In this document: positions 6,913-16,027 of the stretch, piece after piece
How the letters are laid out: every line of letters starts with the position of its first letter
Numbering within the stretch: position 1 is the first letter of the stretch
Assembly (NCBI GenBank): GCA_028284765.1
Contig: JANQRA010000009.1
Span: 1-56,508 of the forward strand
Direction: 5' to 3'
From: Acidimicrobiia bacterium
GTDB taxonomy: Bacteria; Actinomycetota; Acidimicrobiia; Spongiisociales; ZC4RG35
DNA length: 56,508 bases
The notes under the pieces: model-generated
Seen by the model: the letters and a program-made list of their open reading frames with translations, nothing else
Databases searched by the model: none
Told to the model about the DNA's origin: nothing
Program-made: the position numbers and the translations under genes

Positions 6913-7694
6913 AGCCAGAGAGACACGAGACGTACGAGAGAATTCCCTGGGAGACTCTCGAATCCAAACCCAGCGACCGGAATTGGCTGGTCTACGCAAT
7001 CGCAGGCGCGGTGGCTGTGGGAGCTCTCGCGTATTCCTTTGCTCGAAGCCAGCCGGTCGAGGTTCCGGCGGCCGCACCGTCGATTGCCCCTGCAGCCGTG
7101 GCACCGGGACCTGCGGTCACTTCTCCACCCGCAACCGTCACCTCGCCGATCGTCGTGTCTGAGGCCGACCTCTTTGCGGTCGAGCCGGATGCTTTCGCCC
7201 GCCTGGCCGCAGCTCATGCCGAGCTCGCCGCCGTCGCCTACATCTCTGCGGACGGCGTTGAGTCACTTCTGCCAGCCGATCTACCGCCACCTGAACTGCC
7301 ACCGGGCACCAGTGTCTTCGTTGATTGGGCTGGAACCTCACGAGTAACGGAGATTGACCAACTGAACTACGAGGTCGACGTGTCCGTGCGCTCGTTGCGT
7401 GCTCAAGATGAAGGTCCCTTCGTGCGTCAGCCGACGCTCAACGTCTCCTTCTTGATCGGGATCGACAACGAGGGGGCGCCCTACGTCCGGGCCGCCCCTA
7501 CGTTGGAGGAGGCGTCGTTCGCCAACGGCCATTCGTCCGAGCTAGCCCAGCCTCCAGCTGACCTGGTGGCCTCAGTGGAGGTCGAGCACGGTCCGGTAGT
7601 TGGTGGCACACAGCTGCCGGATGGCCGGTGGAGCGTGGTGGTGATGGAGCTGGGGCCCGACGGAGTCAGCCGTCCAGCCACTATCTATCCCTGA
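6909..7694 (+). CDS. Single-pass membrane protein, unknown function
   Basis: The 261-aa protein has a short cytoplasmic N-terminus, one membrane helix (about residues 29-45), a Pro/Ala-rich spacer (about 52-85) and an extracytoplasmic C-terminal domain of mixed alpha/beta character (about 90-261). The layout resembles exported accessory or secretion-associated proteins of actinobacteria, but I cannot assign a family. Start chosen from the promoter geometry (TACGTT 6 nt upstream). It is divergent from another membrane-anchored protein and overlaps the convergent Nfu-like gene by 10 nt at their stops. Confidence 0.65.
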   Translation: MEPERHETYERIPWETLESKPSDRNWLVYAIAGAVAVGALAYSFARSQPVEVPAAAPSIAPAAVAPGPAVTSPPATVTSPIVVSEADLFAVEPDAFARLAAAHAELAAVAYISADGVESLLPADLPPPELPPGTSVFVDWAGTSRVTEIDQLNYEVDVSVRSLRAQDEGPFVRQPTLNVSFLIGIDNEGAPYVRAAPTLEEASFANGHSSELAQPPADLVASVEVEHGPVVGGTQLPDGRWSVVVMELGPDGVSRPATIYP

Positions 7695-7954
7695 GAGAGT
7701 CCCTCGAAATGCCTCTCTAGGATCTCCGAGGCAAGTGGGGTGATGTCTTCCCACGTCGAGTCAGGAGTCTTGGAGATGGTTACGAAGTTCGAAGTGAAAA
7801 AGACGCTTGCGACGCCATCCAAAGCGACCAACTCCGCAGCAAACTCTTCTTCTGGGTCTGATCCCTTTACATATGTGCCGGGGCCGCCAACCGCGTCACC
7901 GACGGTGAACTTCATCGCGTTGGGGTTAGGGGTTCGTTCAACTACGACACTCAT
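7685..7954 (-). CDS. Nfu/NifU N-terminal-domain protein
   Basis: The ATG ending at 7954 gives an 89-aa protein that opens with ERTPNPNAMKF, the hallmark of the Nfu/NifU N-terminal domain (PF08712 type), and continues with VASVFFTSNFVTISK, also typical. In full-length Nfu proteins this domain precedes the CxxC Fe-S scaffold domain; here it stands alone and has no Cys. A longer in-frame extension upstream overlaps hyuA and is not believed. Role: probably accessory to Fe-S cluster carrier function, but not shown. It is divergent from hyuA with only 22 bp between them. Confidence 0.8.
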   Translation of the reverse strand: MSVVVERTPNPNAMKFTVGDAVGGPGTYVKGSDPEEEFAAELVALDGVASVFFTSNFVTISKTPDSTWEDITPLASEILERHFEGLSQG

Positions 7955-7976
7955 CTCGAGTCGAGAGTAACTGCTG

Positions 7977-9812
7977 GTGGCGATCGTCGGTGTCGATGTC
8001 GGTGGGACCTTCACAGACGTAGTCGTCGTCGACGGTTCCGAGGTCCGAACCTGGAAGACACCCACCACCGATGACCAATCCGTTGGGGTGTCGGAGGCCC
8101 TGTCCGATGTCGACGCCGACGTCTTTCTGCATGGCACCACGGCTGCAACCAACACCTTGCTCGAGAGTCGAGGTGCTGATGTCAATCTTCTCACGGATCC
8201 TGGATTCGAAGATCTGATCGAGATTGGCCGCCAGGATCGACCGTCCCTCTACGACTCGTTTCTCGATCGCCCGGAACCGTTGGTTCCGCGTCGCCGAAGG
8301 CTCGATTCTCCGCAGTCGATCGAGGGCGGCGAGATCGTCGCCGTCTGCCTGCTCGGCTCTTATCGGGACGACGCATCGGAGAGAAGGCTGGCTGAACAAG
8401 TCGTTGACCTTCCGACGGTCCTGTCTGCGGATGTGTCACCGGAGTTCCGGGAGTATGAGCGTGTCGCTACGACTGTCCTGACTGCGTATCTGACGCCATC
8501 GGTGTCGGAGTATCTCGCAGGGCTGGATCGCTCGGTCGCCATCGACACCAGGCTGGTCATGACATCCGCTGGTGGCCTCATTCCCTTCGGTGAGGCCGGG
8601 AGCAACGCCGGCCGTCTTGCTCTGTCTGGCCCCGCTGGGGGAGCCGTGGCCGCGGCAGCAGTTGGCCAGCACCACGGATATCGGAGCGTCATTTCCTTCG
8701 ACATGGGCGGTACGTCGACAGATGTCGCTCGAATCACCGGGGGAGCGGCCAACGCTGGAGCGGGTCATCGTGTGGCCGGGCGGGTGAATCGGGTCCCTTC
8801 AATCCCGATCAAGACCATCGGCGCCGGCGGTGGAAGTGTGGCTTGGGTCGACCCGGGCGGTGCCCCGCGAGTGGGGCCGAGGTCTGCAGGTGCGAACCCT
8901 GGGCCCGCGGTTTACGGACGCGGAGGTCGAGAGTTGACTGTCACTGACGCCAACGTGTTGTTGGGCCACATCCCGCCAACCCTCTCCCTGGGGGGCACTG
9001 TCGCTCTGGACATCGAGGCAGGAAAGGCGGCCGCCACCACGCTCGCTTCGAGAGTTGGACTCGATGTGGATCACGTCGTGGCCGGGGTCATAGAGATTGT
9101 CGACGCTCACATGGAAAGGGCATTGCGGTCGGTGACCGTGGAAGAAGGCTCAGATCCAAGGGAGTCGGTCCTGGTCGCCTTTGGTGGTGCCGGGGCGCTT
9201 CACGCCACGAGGCTGGCGCGACGGCTCGGTATGAAGAAGGTTCTAGTTCCTCCACATTCGGGAGTTCTTTCCGCTCTGGGACTGCTGATGGCGACACCAC
9301 GTGCGGATTCAGTCCAGACGGTGATGCTTTCGGAGGGAACTCAAGGGCTGACTGAGCAGCTTGCAAGGGTCGGCCACGAAGCGGGTGGCAGGTACCAGTC
9401 GATGTTTGGTGCCGAGTGCGGTGACATCCGCCTGACTCTCGACGTCAGATATATCGGCCAGTCTCACGAATTGGAGATCACCGGGTCAGATCAATGGGTC
9501 GATGTCGTCGACAGATTTCACGTTGCCCATGCTGAGCGCTTCGGCTTCAAACGCGACGAGCGTGTCGAGGTGGTCAATGTGCGAGCTGTGGCCTCCGGCA
9601 AGGCGCCTCTGGACTGGTCAGCGCTACCTGAAGTCGGCCCGTCCGTTCCAGTCGGGAGCGACGGAGTCTGGAGTCGGGCGACCCTCCCCGCAGGTTTCGA
9701 GGTAGAAGGGCGAGCCGTGGTCGTCGAGGACACATCTGCCACTTTGCTTGAAGAGGGCGATCGAATGGTGGTTCTCGGCGACGGCACCCTGGAGGTCGAG
9801 GTCGGCAGCTGA
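7977..9812 (+). CDS. hyuA: Hydantoinase/oxoprolinase family protein, subunit A
   Basis: The 611-aa product begins with GVDVGGTFTDVVVVDG, the phosphate-1 motif of the HyuA/acetone-carboxylase beta family, and contains GPAGG, SFDMGGTSTDVA and FGGAGALHA, the ASKHA-type ATPase motifs. These proteins pair with a B subunit to hydrolyse cyclic amides such as 5-oxoproline or N-methylhydantoin using ATP. The length is shorter than that of long forms (about 690 aa), as commonly seen. The matching B subunit is at 11952, separated by a methyltransferase and two small genes rather than adjacent. Start is GTG. Substrate unknown; 5-oxoproline is a reasonable guess. Confidence 0.9.
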   Translation: MAIVGVDVGGTFTDVVVVDGSEVRTWKTPTTDDQSVGVSEALSDVDADVFLHGTTAATNTLLESRGADVNLLTDPGFEDLIEIGRQDRPSLYDSFLDRPEPLVPRRRRLDSPQSIEGGEIVAVCLLGSYRDDASERRLAEQVVDLPTVLSADVSPEFREYERVATTVLTAYLTPSVSEYLAGLDRSVAIDTRLVMTSAGGLIPFGEAGSNAGRLALSGPAGGAVAAAAVGQHHGYRSVISFDMGGTSTDVARITGGAANAGAGHRVAGRVNRVPSIPIKTIGAGGGSVAWVDPGGAPRVGPRSAGANPGPAVYGRGGRELTVTDANVLLGHIPPTLSLGGTVALDIEAGKAAATTLASRVGLDVDHVVAGVIEIVDAHMERALRSVTVEEGSDPRESVLVAFGGAGALHATRLARRLGMKKVLVPPHSGVLSALGLLMATPRADSVQTVMLSEGTQGLTEQLARVGHEAGGRYQSMFGAECGDIRLTLDVRYIGQSHELEITGSDQWVDVVDRFHVAHAERFGFKRDERVEVVNVRAVASGKAPLDWSALPEVGPSVPVGSDGVWSRATLPAGFEVEGRAVVVEDTSATLLEEGDRMVVLGDGTLEVEVGS

Positions 9813-9826
9813 GTTGGGTGGTCTCG

Positions 9827-10645
9827 TCAGTTGGTGGTTTTCCTGGCGACGATTTCCATCGGTTGGATCGTCCCGGCTTCCACCGCCTTGACCATGTTCC
9901 CGTATCTTGTCGGCGCTTCACTTCCCATCAGAAGATGAAGACCGATCGGCGGAGGCGGGCCTGTTCTCTCTCTGAGGCTGGCAAAGAAGTCGAGGGCGAA
10001 CCTCGAACGGTCGACCACGTCGATCTCGCCAAAGCCAGCTCCCTCAAGGTGAACTGCGTATTCACTTGCGGTTGCGAGACAACTCTCCTCGGAGGTAGAC
10101 GCCCAAGGCACCGGGTAGTTCAGCTGAGCGGTTGCCTCGCCGATGATGTCGTAGATGGCGAAGACTCCGCCATCTACAAGGACTCGTGCAACCTCGGAGA
10201 AGGCTCGTTGCTTGTCGGCGATGTTCATGCCCACATGAAGCATGAATGCTCCATCGAAGCTCTCAGCGGGGAATGGGAGATCAAGAACGTCAGCTTGTTC
10301 AAAGCCCGCCTTGGCATCGAGTCCCACAAGCCGAGTCAGTGCCGTTGCTGTCTCCACGTACTCCGGAGTCAGGTCGATCCCGGTCACTACGTGCCCATGA
10401 TTGGAAGCTAGATACCTCGCCGTGCCGCCGACCCCGGAACCAACATCGAGGATGCGTTTCCCGTCGGGAAGCCCTGCACGTGCGACGAGGCTTTCGGTTG
10501 CGGAGCGACCGCCGACGTGGAATTCGTCGACCGGGCCGAGATGATTGACCGTGACTTCATCGAGATCGATACCCGCCACAACAAGAGCGTCGGTTATCGC
10601 CTCGAAGATCCCGTCCCGGCCGTAGTGATCCTTGACTGCGCTCAC
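9827..10645 (-). CDS. Class I SAM-dependent methyltransferase
   Basis: With the GTG ending at 10645 the product is 272 aa. It has motif I ILDVGSGVGGTARYLA, motif II GIDLTPEYVETA, ADVLDLPFPAESFD (motif post-II) and RVLVDGGVFAIYDI. This pattern resembles glycine/sarcosine or small-molecule N/C-methyltransferases of the UbiE-like group. The GTG start is preferred over an ATG 45 nt upstream because TAGGGT lies 7 nt before it (leaderless) and the upstream residues look unconserved. It is divergent from the USP-like gene. Substrate unknown. Confidence 0.85.
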   Translation of the reverse strand: MSAVKDHYGRDGIFEAITDALVVAGIDLDEVTVNHLGPVDEFHVGGRSATESLVARAGLPDGKRILDVGSGVGGTARYLASNHGHVVTGIDLTPEYVETATALTRLVGLDAKAGFEQADVLDLPFPAESFDGAFMLHVGMNIADKQRAFSEVARVLVDGGVFAIYDIIGEATAQLNYPVPWASTSEESCLATASEYAVHLEGAGFGEIDVVDRSRFALDFFASLRERTGPPPPIGLHLLMGSEAPTRYGNMVKAVEAGTIQPMEIVARKTTN

Positions 10646-10716
10646 ATCGCCAACCCTACGTGCCGAATTCCCGGGTGTTGCGGTTCGCATGTTGGGAGTG
10701 ACGTAGCATGACGATC

Positions 10717-11214
10717 ATGAACAACTCGAACCCTCGCCGTCTGCTCGTTGTCGCCGTTCAGACAATCGCTGGGCCATCCGCTGGTTCCGAGCTCTACAAG
10801 AAGTCTCAGGAACAGGACACGGAGTTCCACCTGCTGATGCCGGTTATGAAACCTGAGTACGGGATGACATGGACCGAGGCCCAGGCGGACAAAGATGCTG
10901 AGGATCGTCTTGCGTTGATGCTCGAATTCATGCGAAGAGCTGGCATGAAGGTCACTGGCGAAATCGCTCGAGGAGACCCTGTCGCCGTTGTCAGGGCGAC
11001 CATTGATGCAAAGGGGCCGTTTGACGGCATCGTGGTTGTCTGGCGGCAGAAGAAGCACCGACTGTTGTATGCCAGTGAAGGTAGAGCCCTGGCAGACGAG
11101 CTCGGGATCCCACTCGACGAAGTCCGCGCTGACCCTCCCGCCAAGAAAAGCAGCATCGAAAACGCGGACAAGCTTCGGGACGCCTTCAGGGAGTGGGAGA
11201 AGTCTCTCCGCTGA
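10717..11214 (+). CDS. Universal-stress-protein-like protein
   Basis: A protein of about 165 aa with an alpha/beta fold suggested by alternating hydrophobic strands (RRLLVVAV, TEFHLLMPV, GEIARGDPVAVV, FDGIVVVW), like UspA or response-regulator-like domains. I prefer the second ATG (10717): TAGCAT (10704-10709) overlaps the first ATG and lies 7 nt before the second, giving a leaderless start. No clear ATP-binding G-x2-G-x9-G(S/T) motif is seen, so nucleotide binding is doubtful. It precedes the AlkD-like gene by 45 bp. Function not assigned beyond fold resemblance. Confidence 0.55.
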   Translation: MNNSNPRRLLVVAVQTIAGPSAGSELYKKSQEQDTEFHLLMPVMKPEYGMTWTEAQADKDAEDRLALMLEFMRRAGMKVTGEIARGDPVAVVRATIDAKGPFDGIVVVWRQKKHRLLYASEGRALADELGIPLDEVRADPPAKKSSIENADKLRDAFREWEKSLR

Positions 11215-11259
11215 ACTCGTGGGTTCGCCTGACTGTCGGCTCCATAGACTGCTCGTCGC

Positions 11260-11955
11260 ATGAAGGTCGATGAACTAGTCGCTTTCGTCCAGGCCGAGTT
11301 GGACGAAGCCCGAAACCCCGAAAAGGCTGAGGGCATGGCTTGGTACATGAAGACCGAGATGCCGTTCTACGGGGTCCAGAAGCCCGGCCGCACCAAGATC
11401 ATGCGAGAGATCAAGAAGCGCTTCGCACCTGAGTCGCACGACGAGTACCTGGCAATGGCCACCGCACTGTGGGAACTGCCCCATCGAGAAGAGAAGTATC
11501 TCGCTCAAGGTGTGGCGGTCACCTTCGGGGAGTACATGGTCCCGGATTCGCTTCCCCTCTATACCCGCTTCATTGTCGAGGGTGCCTGGTGGGACTTCGT
11601 TGATGAGACGGCGACGCACATGATCAGAGAACTGGTTCTCGACTTCCCCGACGAGATCTGGCCGGTCGTCGACACATGGATCGATGACGAGGACAGGTGG
11701 CTTCGGCGAACGGCTCTGATCTGCCAGGTCGGGGCCAAGGAACAGACGGATAGCAACCGGCTCTTTGATTTCTGCACCCGCCGAATGCATGAGAAGGAGT
11801 TCTTCATCCGAAAGGCGATTGGGTGGGCGTTGCGGGAATACGCAAAGACCGATGCCCAAGCGGTGGCCGACTTCGCCAAGGCCAATCGAGAGGAATTGAG
11901 CGGCCTTTCTTTTCGAGAAGCCACCAAACACATCGGGCATCTGGTCAACAAGTGA
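11260..11955 (+). CDS. DNA alkylation repair protein, AlkD-like HEAT-repeat family
   Basis: The 231-aa all-helical protein shows AlkD/AlkC-family signatures: MAWYMKTEMPFYGVQKPGR near the N-terminus, EGAWWDFVDETATHMI, DEDRWLRRTALICQV, EFFIRKAIGWALREYAKTD at the C-terminus. In the family, HEAT-like repeats cradle DNA and remove N3- and N7-alkylpurines, using conserved Trp and Asp residues that are visible here (WW-D). TAGACT lies 9 nt before the ATG. The stop overlaps the hyuB GTG start, so the two genes are cotranscribed although functionally unrelated. Confidence 0.9.
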   Translation: MKVDELVAFVQAELDEARNPEKAEGMAWYMKTEMPFYGVQKPGRTKIMREIKKRFAPESHDEYLAMATALWELPHREEKYLAQGVAVTFGEYMVPDSLPLYTRFIVEGAWWDFVDETATHMIRELVLDFPDEIWPVVDTWIDDEDRWLRRTALICQVGAKEQTDSNRLFDFCTRRMHEKEFFIRKAIGWALREYAKTDAQAVADFAKANREELSGLSFREATKHIGHLVNK

Positions 11956-13490
11956 TCGATCCGATCACCCTCGAGGTGGCCCGAAATCAGTTCGCTGCGA
12001 TCGCAGACGAGATGGGTGTCGTTCTTCGTCGGACATCTCTGTCACCGAACATCAAGGAGCGCGCTGACTGCTCGGCGGCGATCTTCACCCCGGATGGGGA
12101 GATGCTTGCCCAAGCCGAGCACATTCCCGTTCATCTGGGGTCTATGCCGGCTTCAGTGCAGGCCTGCCTGGATGTGTTCGAGCCAGAGCCCGGCGTTCAG
12201 TACGCGGTGAACGACCCGTATCACGGAGGGACCCATCTCAACGACCTCACCATTCTCTCGCCGGTCTTCGTCGGTTCGACCCACGTGGCATGGGTAGCAA
12301 ACCGAGCTCATCACGCTGATGTTGGTGGCGAGGCGCCGGGATCGATGCCAGCGCATGCCACACGACTGGAACAGGAAGGTCACATCGTGTCTCCGACCGC
12401 AGCTGTCCAAGACGGTGCTTGGCTCGAGGGGTTTCTGTCACCGTTCCTCTCGGCATCCAGGACACCCTGGGAGCGACGCGGCGATCTCGATGGTCAGATG
12501 GGAGCGAACGCTGTGGCCACCAGACGTCTGATCGAGTTGATCGAGTCAGAAGGCACCGAGCACTACTTCGATCTGGCGCAAGCACTACTCAGCTACGGGG
12601 AAAGACGGATGGTGGCGGCGCTACGGGACCTTCCGAATGGGGTCTACGAATTCACCGACCACATGGAGCTCGGCGAAGAAGACATCGCGATCAAGGTGGC
12701 GATCAATATCGACGACGAAGGTCTGACTGCGGACTTCGCAGGAACCGACGATCAGGTGGAGGCAAACTTCAATGCGGTTGAGGCCGTGACCCGGTCTTGT
12801 CTCTACTACGCGGTCCGGGTGGCGGCTGATCCGTCGATACCGGCAAATGGGGGTTGCTACCGACCACTCGCTCTGTTGGCGCCCGAGGGCAGCCTCGTCA
12901 ATGCAAGTCCGCCTGCCGCGGTAGCTGCCGGAAACGTCGAGACCAGCCAACGAATAGCGGACACCCTGCTCGGTGCGTTGGCCCAGGCAGCCCCGGAACG
13001 AGTCCCCGCTGCCAGTCAGGGAACGATGAACAACGTCCTGATCGGTAGTGACGACTTCGCCTATTACGAGACGGTCGCAGGGGGCCAAGGTGCTCGTCCT
13101 GGACGTGACGGTCAGTCTGGGATCCAGACCGGGATGACCAACACCCAGAACACACCGATCGAGTCTCTCCACGGCCACTATCCCATTCGGATCACGAGCT
13201 ACACGCTGCGTCGTGGCTCAGGGGGAGTTGGGGAGTTCGAAGGAGGTGAAGGGATCCATCGAGAGATCGAGTTCCTGGAGCCAGCGACCTTGTCTCTGAT
13301 GGGTGAGCGGCGACGAAACCAACCTTGGGGGCTGAATGGTGGAGGTCCCGGCGCCGCAGGTGAAGACTGGCTCACGCGTGTCGGGGGATCACGTGAGAGG
13401 CTGCCCGGCAAGTGCACTGTTGAAGTGGATCCCGGAGATCGTCTTACGGTCATGACCCCTGGTGGTGGTGGGTGGGGCACTCCAACGTGA
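11952..13490 (+). CDS. hyuB: Hydantoinase/oxoprolinase family protein, subunit B
   Basis: The 512-aa product opens with IDPITLEVARNQFAAIADEMG and contains NDPYHGGTHLNDLT, GGNVETSQR-like AAGNVETSQRIAD and the C-terminal RRGSGGVGEFEGGEGI and MTPGGGGWGTP, all hallmarks of HyuB/acetone carboxylase alpha-type subunits. The GTG at 11952 overlaps the AlkD stop (GTGA) and puts the conserved sequence directly at the start; a longer upstream frame runs through the AlkD gene and is rejected. It should act with the A subunit at 7977 in ATP-dependent hydrolysis of a cyclic amide; the specific substrate cannot be read. Confidence 0.92.
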   Translation: MIDPITLEVARNQFAAIADEMGVVLRRTSLSPNIKERADCSAAIFTPDGEMLAQAEHIPVHLGSMPASVQACLDVFEPEPGVQYAVNDPYHGGTHLNDLTILSPVFVGSTHVAWVANRAHHADVGGEAPGSMPAHATRLEQEGHIVSPTAAVQDGAWLEGFLSPFLSASRTPWERRGDLDGQMGANAVATRRLIELIESEGTEHYFDLAQALLSYGERRMVAALRDLPNGVYEFTDHMELGEEDIAIKVAINIDDEGLTADFAGTDDQVEANFNAVEAVTRSCLYYAVRVAADPSIPANGGCYRPLALLAPEGSLVNASPPAAVAAGNVETSQRIADTLLGALAQAAPERVPAASQGTMNNVLIGSDDFAYYETVAGGQGARPGRDGQSGIQTGMTNTQNTPIESLHGHYPIRITSYTLRRGSGGVGEFEGGEGIHREIEFLEPATLSLMGERRRNQPWGLNGGGPGAAGEDWLTRVGGSRERLPGKCTVEVDPGDRLTVMTPGGGGWGTPT

Positions 13491-13520
13491 CCCGGACCGG
13501 CGACAAGTAGCCTGACGTTG

Positions 13521-14945
13521 ATGACTCTGACTCAGGATCTACGAGAGGCGCTGGGCGACGAGAACGTCCTCGAAGAGCCTGTTGAGCTCCACCTGTTCTC
13601 GAAGGACGCCTCGCTGATGAGGGGCGAGCCGTCAGTTGTGGTGTTCCCAGCGAATGCCAACGAGACGGCTGCCGTCGTCCGGATTGCAGAGAGGCACCGG
13701 GTTCCGATCGTGGCTCGAGGAGCAGGGACCGGCCTGGCGGCAGGTGCCAGCCCAACTCAGGGCGGGATCGTGGTCGTGACGACACGTATCAAAGACATTG
13801 AGATCGATGTTGAGAACAGAACAGCGTGGGTCGGGGCAGGTGTGATCAACCTGGATCTCTCAGTGGCTGCGAAGCCGCACGGTCTCTATTTCGCTCCAGA
13901 TCCGTCGTCACAATCAGCTTGCACGATCGGCGGAAACGTCGCCAACAACAGCGGTGGTCCCCACTGCCTATCTGAAGGGAGCACCACGAGCCACGTCCTC
14001 GGCATGGAGGCGGTCCTCACAGGAGGTGAGGTGGTCGTTCTCGGCGGGGCCGCTCCGGACCCGATCGGACTGGACCTGAAAGGGGCGTTGGTTGGCTCCG
14101 AGGGGACTCTCGGAATTGTCACCCGTGCGTTGGTGAGGCTATTGCCGATCGAACCGGATGTGCGAACACTTCTGATGGACTTCGCCACGGTGGAAGATGC
14201 CGCCCGCACAGTTTCAGATGTCATCGCGGCAGGTGTAGTTCCGGCCGCTCTCGAGCTGATGGATCAGGAGATGGTGCGGGCAGTGGACAACTGGCTCGGA
14301 GCAGGTCTTCCGATCGACGCGGCTGCTGTCCTCTTGGCCGAGGTCGTCGGTGAGACCGAGGGCGTTGTCGCCCAGTCTGAGCTGATTTCCGACATCGGAA
14401 GACAGAACCACGCGACCGGCGTCCAGGTGGCCGCCGACGATGATGAGCGGGCGCTCTTATGGCTAGGCAGGAAGTCAGCCTTCGGGGCGATAGCCCAGCT
14501 TGCGCCCGACTACTACCTCCATGATGCCGTGGTGCCCCGAACCCGCCTCGTCGAGGTCATGACGGGCATCTATGGCATCGCCGAGAAATACGGGCTGACG
14601 ATGTGCAATGTGTTCCATGCCGGTGACGGCAATCTGCATCCGCTGATTGCATTCGATTCGTCCGACCCGGAGATGAACAGGCTTGTGCATGAGGCTGGAG
14701 ATGAGATTGTGGCGCTCTGTCTCAAGGCTGGCGGTGCCCTTTCCGGTGAACACGGCATTGGTATCGAGAAACGCGATCTCATGAGAGCCTCCTTCTCGGA
14801 ACTGGATCTCGATGCGCAAGCGCGTCTCAAAGAAGTCTTCGATCCGGCTGGTGTCTTCAACCCGACAAAAGTCCTCCCCGAAGGAAGTCGTTGCTTCGAC
14901 TTTGGCGGAGTCCGCAGAGAGCTCCCAGACGGCGTGTGGGTGTGA
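13521..14945 (+). CDS. glcD: Glycolate oxidase FAD-binding subunit GlcD
   Basis: A 474-aa FAD-linked oxidase of the VAO/PCMH fold: FAD-binding segment VARGAGTGLAAGASPTQGG (about residues 73-91), FAPDPSSQSACTIGGNVANNSGGPHCL, and the C-terminal NVFHAGDGNLHP, SGEHGIGIEKRD and DPAGVFNPTKVLP segments. It oxidises glycolate (or D-lactate) to the 2-oxoacid. The ATG at 13521 is favoured over the TTG at 13518 because TAGCCT (13508-13513) lies 7 nt before it. It is first in a tightly overlapping glcD-glcE-glcF operon. Confidence 0.95.
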   Translation: MTLTQDLREALGDENVLEEPVELHLFSKDASLMRGEPSVVVFPANANETAAVVRIAERHRVPIVARGAGTGLAAGASPTQGGIVVVTTRIKDIEIDVENRTAWVGAGVINLDLSVAAKPHGLYFAPDPSSQSACTIGGNVANNSGGPHCLSEGSTTSHVLGMEAVLTGGEVVVLGGAAPDPIGLDLKGALVGSEGTLGIVTRALVRLLPIEPDVRTLLMDFATVEDAARTVSDVIAAGVVPAALELMDQEMVRAVDNWLGAGLPIDAAAVLLAEVVGETEGVVAQSELISDIGRQNHATGVQVAADDDERALLWLGRKSAFGAIAQLAPDYYLHDAVVPRTRLVEVMTGIYGIAEKYGLTMCNVFHAGDGNLHPLIAFDSSDPEMNRLVHEAGDEIVALCLKAGGALSGEHGIGIEKRDLMRASFSELDLDAQARLKEVFDPAGVFNPTKVLPEGSRCFDFGGVRRELPDGVWV

Positions 14946-16027
14946 CACGAAATCCACCACACATTGCCCGACTCGAGGTCGATCAATCCCTTGCAGCGGA
15001 CGGTGCCGCAACACTCGAGCCGCGATCGGTCGACGATGTCGCCGCCATCCTCAAACACGCGTCCGAGCGAGGTCTGAAGGTGCAAGTGGTCGGCGGCGGT
15101 ACTCATTCAGGGTATGGCCGACCTGTCAGCCCAGACCTGCTGATGGTGATGAATGGCCTGACCCAGGTCGAAGTCTGGAATCCGGATGACCTCACCGTCG
15201 TGGTGGCGGCAGGGGCGCCGATTGCCGAGATGGAGGCGAAGCTCAACGAGGCAAACCAGACCTCAGTCATGCCCGAGCATCCGGGGAGCGGAACAGTCGG
15301 AGGCGCCATCTCGGCCGGAGTGTCGGCGCTACGGAGAGGCAAACTCTACCCAACTCGTGAGCGAGTCCTGGAGGCCACTCTGGTGACGGGTGACGGCCGG
15401 GTGGTGCGAAGCGGGGGACGTGTGGTCAAGAACGTGACTGGCTACGACCTTCATCGTCTTGCGGTCGGAGCATTCGGTGCGATGGGAGTTGTGGTTTCCG
15501 TTTGTCTCAAACTCTGGCCGGTTCCCGAAGGCCAAATGACGGTCCAGGTGGATGATCCGGACAGGGCCTCAGAAGTGACCCGACCACTCGCCGTGCTCGA
15601 GACGAGGGAAGGCGTGTCGGTGTTCCTGGCGGGCACTCATTCGGAGGTAGAAGCACAGACGAGGAGGCTTGGCGGGACGGCTCGCCCTGGTCACAGCTGG
15701 CCGGTCGACCCTGCTGGTGAGTTCACGTGGTCTCTGCGCGTTCCGCCTGCCGAGATGGCGAACGCGATCGAACGGATGCCCGACGCGTGGGGCTTTCTGG
15801 CGGTCCACGGCGTCGGTGAGATTCGATGCTCCTCAGACTCGTTCGACCCAGACTTCCGGAGTTGGGCTGAGTCCGTCGGCGGCCGACTCGTGGTGACATC
15901 GGGCGAGGCCGAAGACTTCGACCCCTGGGGTTCCCCTCCACCGGGTGTCGACCTCCAGGCCAAGTTGATTGCACAGTTCGACCCGAGACGTGTGATCAAC
16001 CCCGGCCGGCTTCCGGGAGGCCTGTGA
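14942..16027 (+). CDS. glcE: Glycolate oxidase subunit GlcE (FAD-binding)
   Basis: The 361-aa product is a second, shorter FAD-binding oxidase subunit. It has the PCMH segment VVGGGTHSGYGRP, PEHPGSGTVGGAISAG, and GRVVKNVTGYDLHRLAVGAFG, a GlcE-typical motif, and ends in FDPRRVINPGRLP. GTG at 14942 overlaps the glcD stop (GTGA), and the conserved sequence begins close after it. It forms a complex with GlcD and GlcF that passes electrons from glycolate to the quinone pool. A longer frame upstream overlaps glcD and is not believed. Confidence 0.92.
   Translation: MTRNPPHIARLEVDQSLAADGAATLEPRSVDDVAAILKHASERGLKVQVVGGGTHSGYGRPVSPDLLMVMNGLTQVEVWNPDDLTVVVAAGAPIAEMEAKLNEANQTSVMPEHPGSGTVGGAISAGVSALRRGKLYPTRERVLEATLVTGDGRVVRSGGRVVKNVTGYDLHRLAVGAFGAMGVVVSVCLKLWPVPEGQMTVQVDDPDRASEVTRPLAVLETREGVSVFLAGTHSEVEAQTRRLGGTARPGHSWPVDPAGEFTWSLRVPPAEMANAIERMPDAWGFLAVHGVGEIRCSSDSFDPDFRSWAESVGGRLVVTSGEAEDFDPWGSPPPGVDLQAKLIAQFDPRRVINPGRLPGGL

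Noticed and set aside
6820-7104. N-terminal extension of the membrane-anchored protein to 7104
   Set aside because: It overlaps the divergent gene at 6909 and its promoter; the extension is Arg/Pro-rich and has no signal or domain.
7955-8194. N-terminal extension of the Nfu-like protein into hyuA
   Set aside because: The extension is antisense to a well-conserved hyuA start; the family N-terminus (ERTPNPNAMKF) starts at 7954.
11823-11951. Extended hyuB start inside the AlkD-like gene
   Set aside because: The conserved hyuB sequence starts right after GTG 11952, which overlaps the AlkD stop; the extension is a shadow of AlkD.
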